64,000 nucleotides of DNA from Apostichopus japonicus (lineage: Eukaryota; Echinodermata; Holothuroidea; Aspidochirotida; Stichopodidae), in the NCBI RefSeq assembly GCF_037975245.1, contig NC_092563.1:8877001-8941000 (forward strand), read 5' to 3'. Made by a program: the position numbers and the translations under genes. This document shows positions 60,132 to 64,000 of the stretch, in pieces. Under the pieces are notes generated by a model. The model did no database searches. It saw only the letters and a list, made by a program, of their open reading frames with translations, and was not told the DNA's origin. The first letter of the stretch is position 1. The number at the start of each line of letters is the position of its first letter.

Positions 60132-62394
60132 ACGATTTTCTTAGCAGTTAACTTGTTACCGACAATAATCTTGTCTTTCACTCTAACATATCATGAGAGA
60201 AAATTGCGTTGGCTGCTATACGTTTAAGCAAAGACAGGCCATTGACTTTTCACTGCCAGTCGTAGTCGAAGGGATGTGACGCTCGAAATTCTTTATCACC
60301 TCATTACTTCATTAAATAACAAATAAGAAGGCGTGTTTCTTGGTTCTGGAAGTTGTGTTCAAGATAAGTTCTCATAGTAAAACATATAACCGACCATATT
60401 CTTCTTCCTGTTGTAACTTTTGCTGTTATGGATTTCTGTGTAAGTCTTAACGAAAAACCCATTGGATATATGAGAATCAGCTATTTTATTTGTAATTAAC
60501 AATCAAGATTAAATTTTTGACGGTATCAAGTTGCACATTAAAGCATTATATAGGTAATCCTACTGTTTGTGGAAAGCAGTTCAAGGGGGGAATTCTAATA
60601 GGGAAACTTCTGCATGGTTTTATTGAGGTCTTTACCAAACTCTAAAGAGGATGTTCTTCATGTGGATTATGAGAGTTTCAAGTACATATTGTTTGAAGAA
60701 GAGTGACAGTAGTATATCATTCTAATCAAGCAATACCTCCCTGCTTGAAGGATGCTCTAGAAAGCATGGATTATCTTTAGTTGCATCAGAGCTACAAAGG
60801 GAGAGTCATCATTCCAGTTAAATTTCCCCATGCAGGGGGTAGGAAGTGGGGGTGGGCACACAACATCAGAGGGACATTTTCTCATTCCACAACCACCACT
60901 CGATAAGCTATAAACCGATACACACCGGCCATATCACTTAAATATGATGTATGATGTGTTAGTATGTTATCAATACTATTTATTGAGATTGTTAATTGTT
61001 AAACGTGCTATAAAAAGATATGGGATGCCATTTAAAAATAGCATGTACAGACAGTGCCCCCCCCCCAGGCTCCTACCTCCCAGATCCCATGTATAATCAT
61101 TTTTCACTCTTTGCCCAGTCTGATATAGATTCAGAATATTGTGTTTGTGCATGACTATCATCCAATTTCATGTTTTGATTTTTACTATATTAACTTTCTT
61201 TTAACAAACTTTTCTCTACAAGAATGACATATTTAAAGTGTGAGAAACATGATGAGACAAAAAATCTAGCATATTGCATCCTGCTCTGTCCTATTTGCTT
61301 TATTCTTTCCCTTGTTTGGCTTTGTTTTGTTTCCTGTATGTTTGCAGCTCTTTTGAAGAGGGTATCGTTCTAATATATCTTTTCTAATTTGAACCACTTT
61401 TGTCCAATAAGAAACATTCATAATAAGAAACAACGAACCTTTATCACTGGAATTGCCTGGAATGCCATTTGTCTATACAAATGAAAATTTGCTTCACGCA
61501 TGGCCATCACAACGGGGCTTAGGGGGCAGGGGGTGGGGGAATGGCCCTCCACCTTGTTGAGAGGGAGAAAACCTTGACGATTGAGTGACAAAAATAAGGA
61601 AGGGTAAAAAAGTAAACAATAAAGTAGTAATGAAAGTCAATAAATAGGTGTCAAGCCCATACGGAGAGGGTTGGGGCAGTGTTGACATGTTCAAGGTCAG
61701 AGAAGTATCAAGTCCAGCTACTTCATGGTTGTTATTAGCAAACAAAAATATTTTGGAACTCATCACAGATAGGTCACAGACTTAAGAAGACCCCTCCCCA
61801 GGACACAAATTCGATAACTTACCATCCCAACTCCCCCCCCCCCCCTTATCCGTAACTTGAAAACACCCTCGGTTCCCGTCCTATAATGAGCTTTACGCAC
61901 GGATGAAATTTCATATTGCCTAGGCAACTCTCGTAGACCCATGAAGTACAGTTACCATACTTGCCAAAACTTACCCACTGTGTGTTAGGGAAATACGGCA
62001 ACAATGAAGTTTGGACTCCTAAAGTTCGTAATATTTTACCTCTGCAATTATCATTTTTTTGTTGTAGCTGTTGCATTCCCTATCCCGTACCCGCCCTCCG
62101 TTGGGAGGGGGGGTTAGGTTTATACTATCCCTTCCCTCTGTAAAGATGACTATGAACACAATGTAGTTGCCGAATACAACATGCAACATATACGGAGGAT
62201 GAAATAGCAGCAATCACAACAAAAACATGATTAACATCTTCTACAGATGGAAGACTTGTGTCTTTTTCTTCTTCTTTTTTTCCCCTTCTATTTTTTGTTT
62301 TGCAGCAACGCACAACATCTCATTTATTTCCTGTAACATTTAACTCTGATGTATGCATCTGCTCTAATTATTGATATTATGAACTCAATTGCCT
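60132..62394. other. Non-coding DNA, G- and C-rich runs
   Basis: No gene. Poly(C) and poly(G) patches near 60835, 61055, 61525 and 61830 mark decayed repeat ends that I cannot delimit. Confidence 0.35.
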
Positions 62395-62553
62395 TTTGAA
62401 TGTCGAAATGCTTAAATTTTATGCGGGACAAAAGATGCTATGAAGTATTTGCGGACATTCTGTACCAGGACATTTCGTCCGATGGGACTATATTTGCTGT
62501 GAGGGTGGGACACAATTTTCAGCAGATAATGTCCGACCGGACTAAATATGCTG

Positions 62554-62583
62554 GTACAAAGTGTCCGCGGAGACACTTTGTAC
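62554..62583. repeat. Perfect hairpin, 12-bp arms
   Basis: GTACAAAGTGTC, a 6-base spacer CGCGGA, then GACACTTTGTAC. Words GGACATTCTGTACC and GGGGACACTCTGTAC nearby are related. Confidence 0.75.
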
Positions 62584-62644
62584 AGGGGGACACTCTGTAC
62601 TGTCACATGGGGGCAGAACTTTTTGTGCCCGAAAGTTCCCGTGA

Positions 62645-62740
62645 CACTATCTAAGCGGAGCGCCACCATCAGTTGGCGCGTAGCGAACAAGAACATTTTT
62701 GGCACACAATGCCTCTCAGATTGCCGGAAACGGCACTTCT
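62645..62740. repeat. Dispersed repeat, copy 1
   Basis: CTATCTAAGCGGAGCGCCAC, TTGGCGCGTAGCG, then CTCAGATTGCCGGAAACGGC. A second copy is at 63565-63661. Confidence 0.8.
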
Positions 62741-63145
62741 GAGGCCTTGCAAGTTGCATCTAAACATTCTTTATTTTATAATCTCACGTTTTAGAAATTT
62801 ACAGTTCCCCAAAAATTTGGTAAATTAGAAGAAGAAAAAATTGCAACATCACTTTGAAGGGGAAAAATGGGACAGTATATTTTTTAAGCTGCTATATTTA
62901 GTTACCTTATTTAGTATTTTAACACAGTACTCAGCTACCTCCAGAAAAACATTGTTCAACGACACGTAGGCGGGATAATGTCTCTGTGTCGGGTGAGACT
63001 GCAATTTGTCTCACAAAAAAAGTATAAAATATAACAAAGAATATGATAAACCTGTACTTCTAGGCTTGTAGACACTCCCCCCTCCCCCACCATCCATGAA
63101 AAAGAAAATGTTTCTTTTATACACTCATGTCGGGGATATCCAGGT

Positions 63146-63793
63146 CAAGGGCGGCGGGAGCACTTTTAATCTGGGGGGGGGGGGCACCGCGACATCAAAG
63201 GGCACTTTGCAGAAATTCGATTGGAATGATGCAGCGTTATATTCAGTACCCTTTATAACTCTTATTGTATTATCTTATTTGTATATACACATCACTCCAT
63301 CAACGCCCCCCCCCCCCCCTCAAGCAAAATATGCATACTAGCACTGCAATATCATATGCGCAAATTGGGAAACAAGGAACAAGTTTTCTTTTGAGACAAA
63401 ATGAGGTGAAATCATGCTAGTTGCTAATGTAGGAATCTTCCGAATTAGAGTTTTTTCTTGTTAATATCTTAACAAATTTTTTCCATTCGAAAATGCTTTG
63501 AGTTTGACTCAGAAATTCGTTAAAAGTCACGGGCTTAGCCAGGATTTGCAAAGTTGTATGCACGGCTATCTGAGCGGAGCGCCACCATCGGTTGGCGCGG
63601 AGCGTGCTTTTAGAAAATTTTTGGTTTTACAAACCCCTCAGATGGCCGGAAACGGCCCTTCCCGAGTGTTCATTCTGGTTCCCTGGCCTCTTGCTAACTT
63701 GAGGCACCTCAATTTTTATGTAGAAAAAAAGGCACATTTCTAACCTGAGGAAAAGTGGGGGAGGGGCACGTGCCCCCGGTTCCGCCGCCCTTG
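63146..63793. mobile_element. hAT-like element, 648 bp
   Basis: The ends are CAAGGGCGGCGGGA and TTCCGCCGCCCTTG, inverted with one mismatch. An 8-base duplication with one mismatch flanks them (ATCCAGGT 63138-63145, GTCCAGGT 63794-63801). Poly(G) and poly(C) tracts lie inside. It carries the dispersed repeat at 63565-63661. No transposase. Confidence 0.72.
63565..63661. repeat. Dispersed repeat, copy 2
   Basis: Same block as 62645-62740 (TGAGCGGAGCGCCACCATCG, TTGGCGCGGAGCG, TCAGATGGCCGGAAACGGCC), here inside the hAT-like element and behind GCTTAGCCAGGATTTGCAAA. Confidence 0.8.
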
Positions 63794-63978
63794 GTCCAGG
63801 TATACAATTGACTAGTTAGAAGAAAAAAAATAATCGTGCAAAAAGCGTGGTAGCCCAGATGAACTGCGCTTACGGTGGTGTTACACGGAAATATTCGGGC
63901 ATCATGATGCTAAATAAAGAAAATCATGGAATTGTCGGGCAAAAATTTGAAAAAGATTCGGGCAAGCTACTGCATATT

Positions 63979-64000
63979 ATATATATATATATATATATAT
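63979..64000. repeat. AT dinucleotide microsatellite
   Basis: An uninterrupted (AT)n tract runs to the window edge; its full length is unknown. Confidence 0.9.

Noticed and set aside
1-64000. CRISPR arrays, bacterial operons, riboswitches, rRNA
   Set aside because: The window is eukaryotic; the direct repeats found are minisatellites without CRISPR repeat-spacer form or cas genes.

Overview
This is a window of animal nuclear DNA. It has spliced genes with GT-AG introns of up to about 12.7 kb, long non-coding stretches rich in A and T, and very many decayed transposons, tRNA-derived SINEs and minisatellites. The protein families are metazoan (anillin, syntrophin, an HSD17B1/RDH8-type dehydrogenase). 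The invertebrate-sized genes and the frequent palindromic words TAGGCCTA and ACTGTACAGT fit a marine invertebrate deuterostome, most likely an echinoderm. The phylum is inference; the sequence alone does not fix it. No bacterial operon, CRISPR array or rRNA was seen.

Layout. (1) 2161-4778 (+): the last four exons of an anillin gene, ending at its own stop codon. (2) 10909-43277 (+): a complete six-exon syntrophin gene of 494 codons, spread over 32 kb because its introns are filled with repeats. (3) 49206-55970 (-): a complete five-exon short-chain dehydrogenase of 292 codons that converges on syntrophin. (4) 56600-60131 (+): remains of a Ty3/gypsy- or Ginger-type integrase gene, broken but with splice sites still visible. 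I find no other convincing protein gene; nearly all other open frames are chance or lie inside repeats.

Repeats. Several mobile elements can be delimited by terminal inverted repeats plus target-site duplications (TSDs): hAT-type elements at 435-817, 30427-30895 and 63146-63793; a Mutator-like one at 7575-8704; two small families flanked by TTAA (three copies and two copies); a 1.0-kb element flanked by TTTA at 43623-44658; a 2.4-kb element at 38580-40967; and a 4.7-kb element at 15446-20120. The last two carry dense internal motif arrays: CACGATA words in the 2.4-kb element, and nine exact copies of GTTTCGGAGGTGAC in the 4.7-kb one. tRNA-derived SINEs lie at 34738-35024, 37775-38002 and 47540-47765. 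Most large introns hold their own, mutually unrelated minisatellite.

The three intact genes are not an evident pathway. Anillin is a cytokinetic-ring scaffold, syntrophin an adaptor of the dystrophin complex, and the dehydrogenase probably a steroid or retinoid enzyme. They are simply neighbours. The most unusual observations are the two transposons with internal iterated motifs, and a tandem repeat in the dehydrogenase's first intron that multiplies a consensus DR1 nuclear-receptor site.
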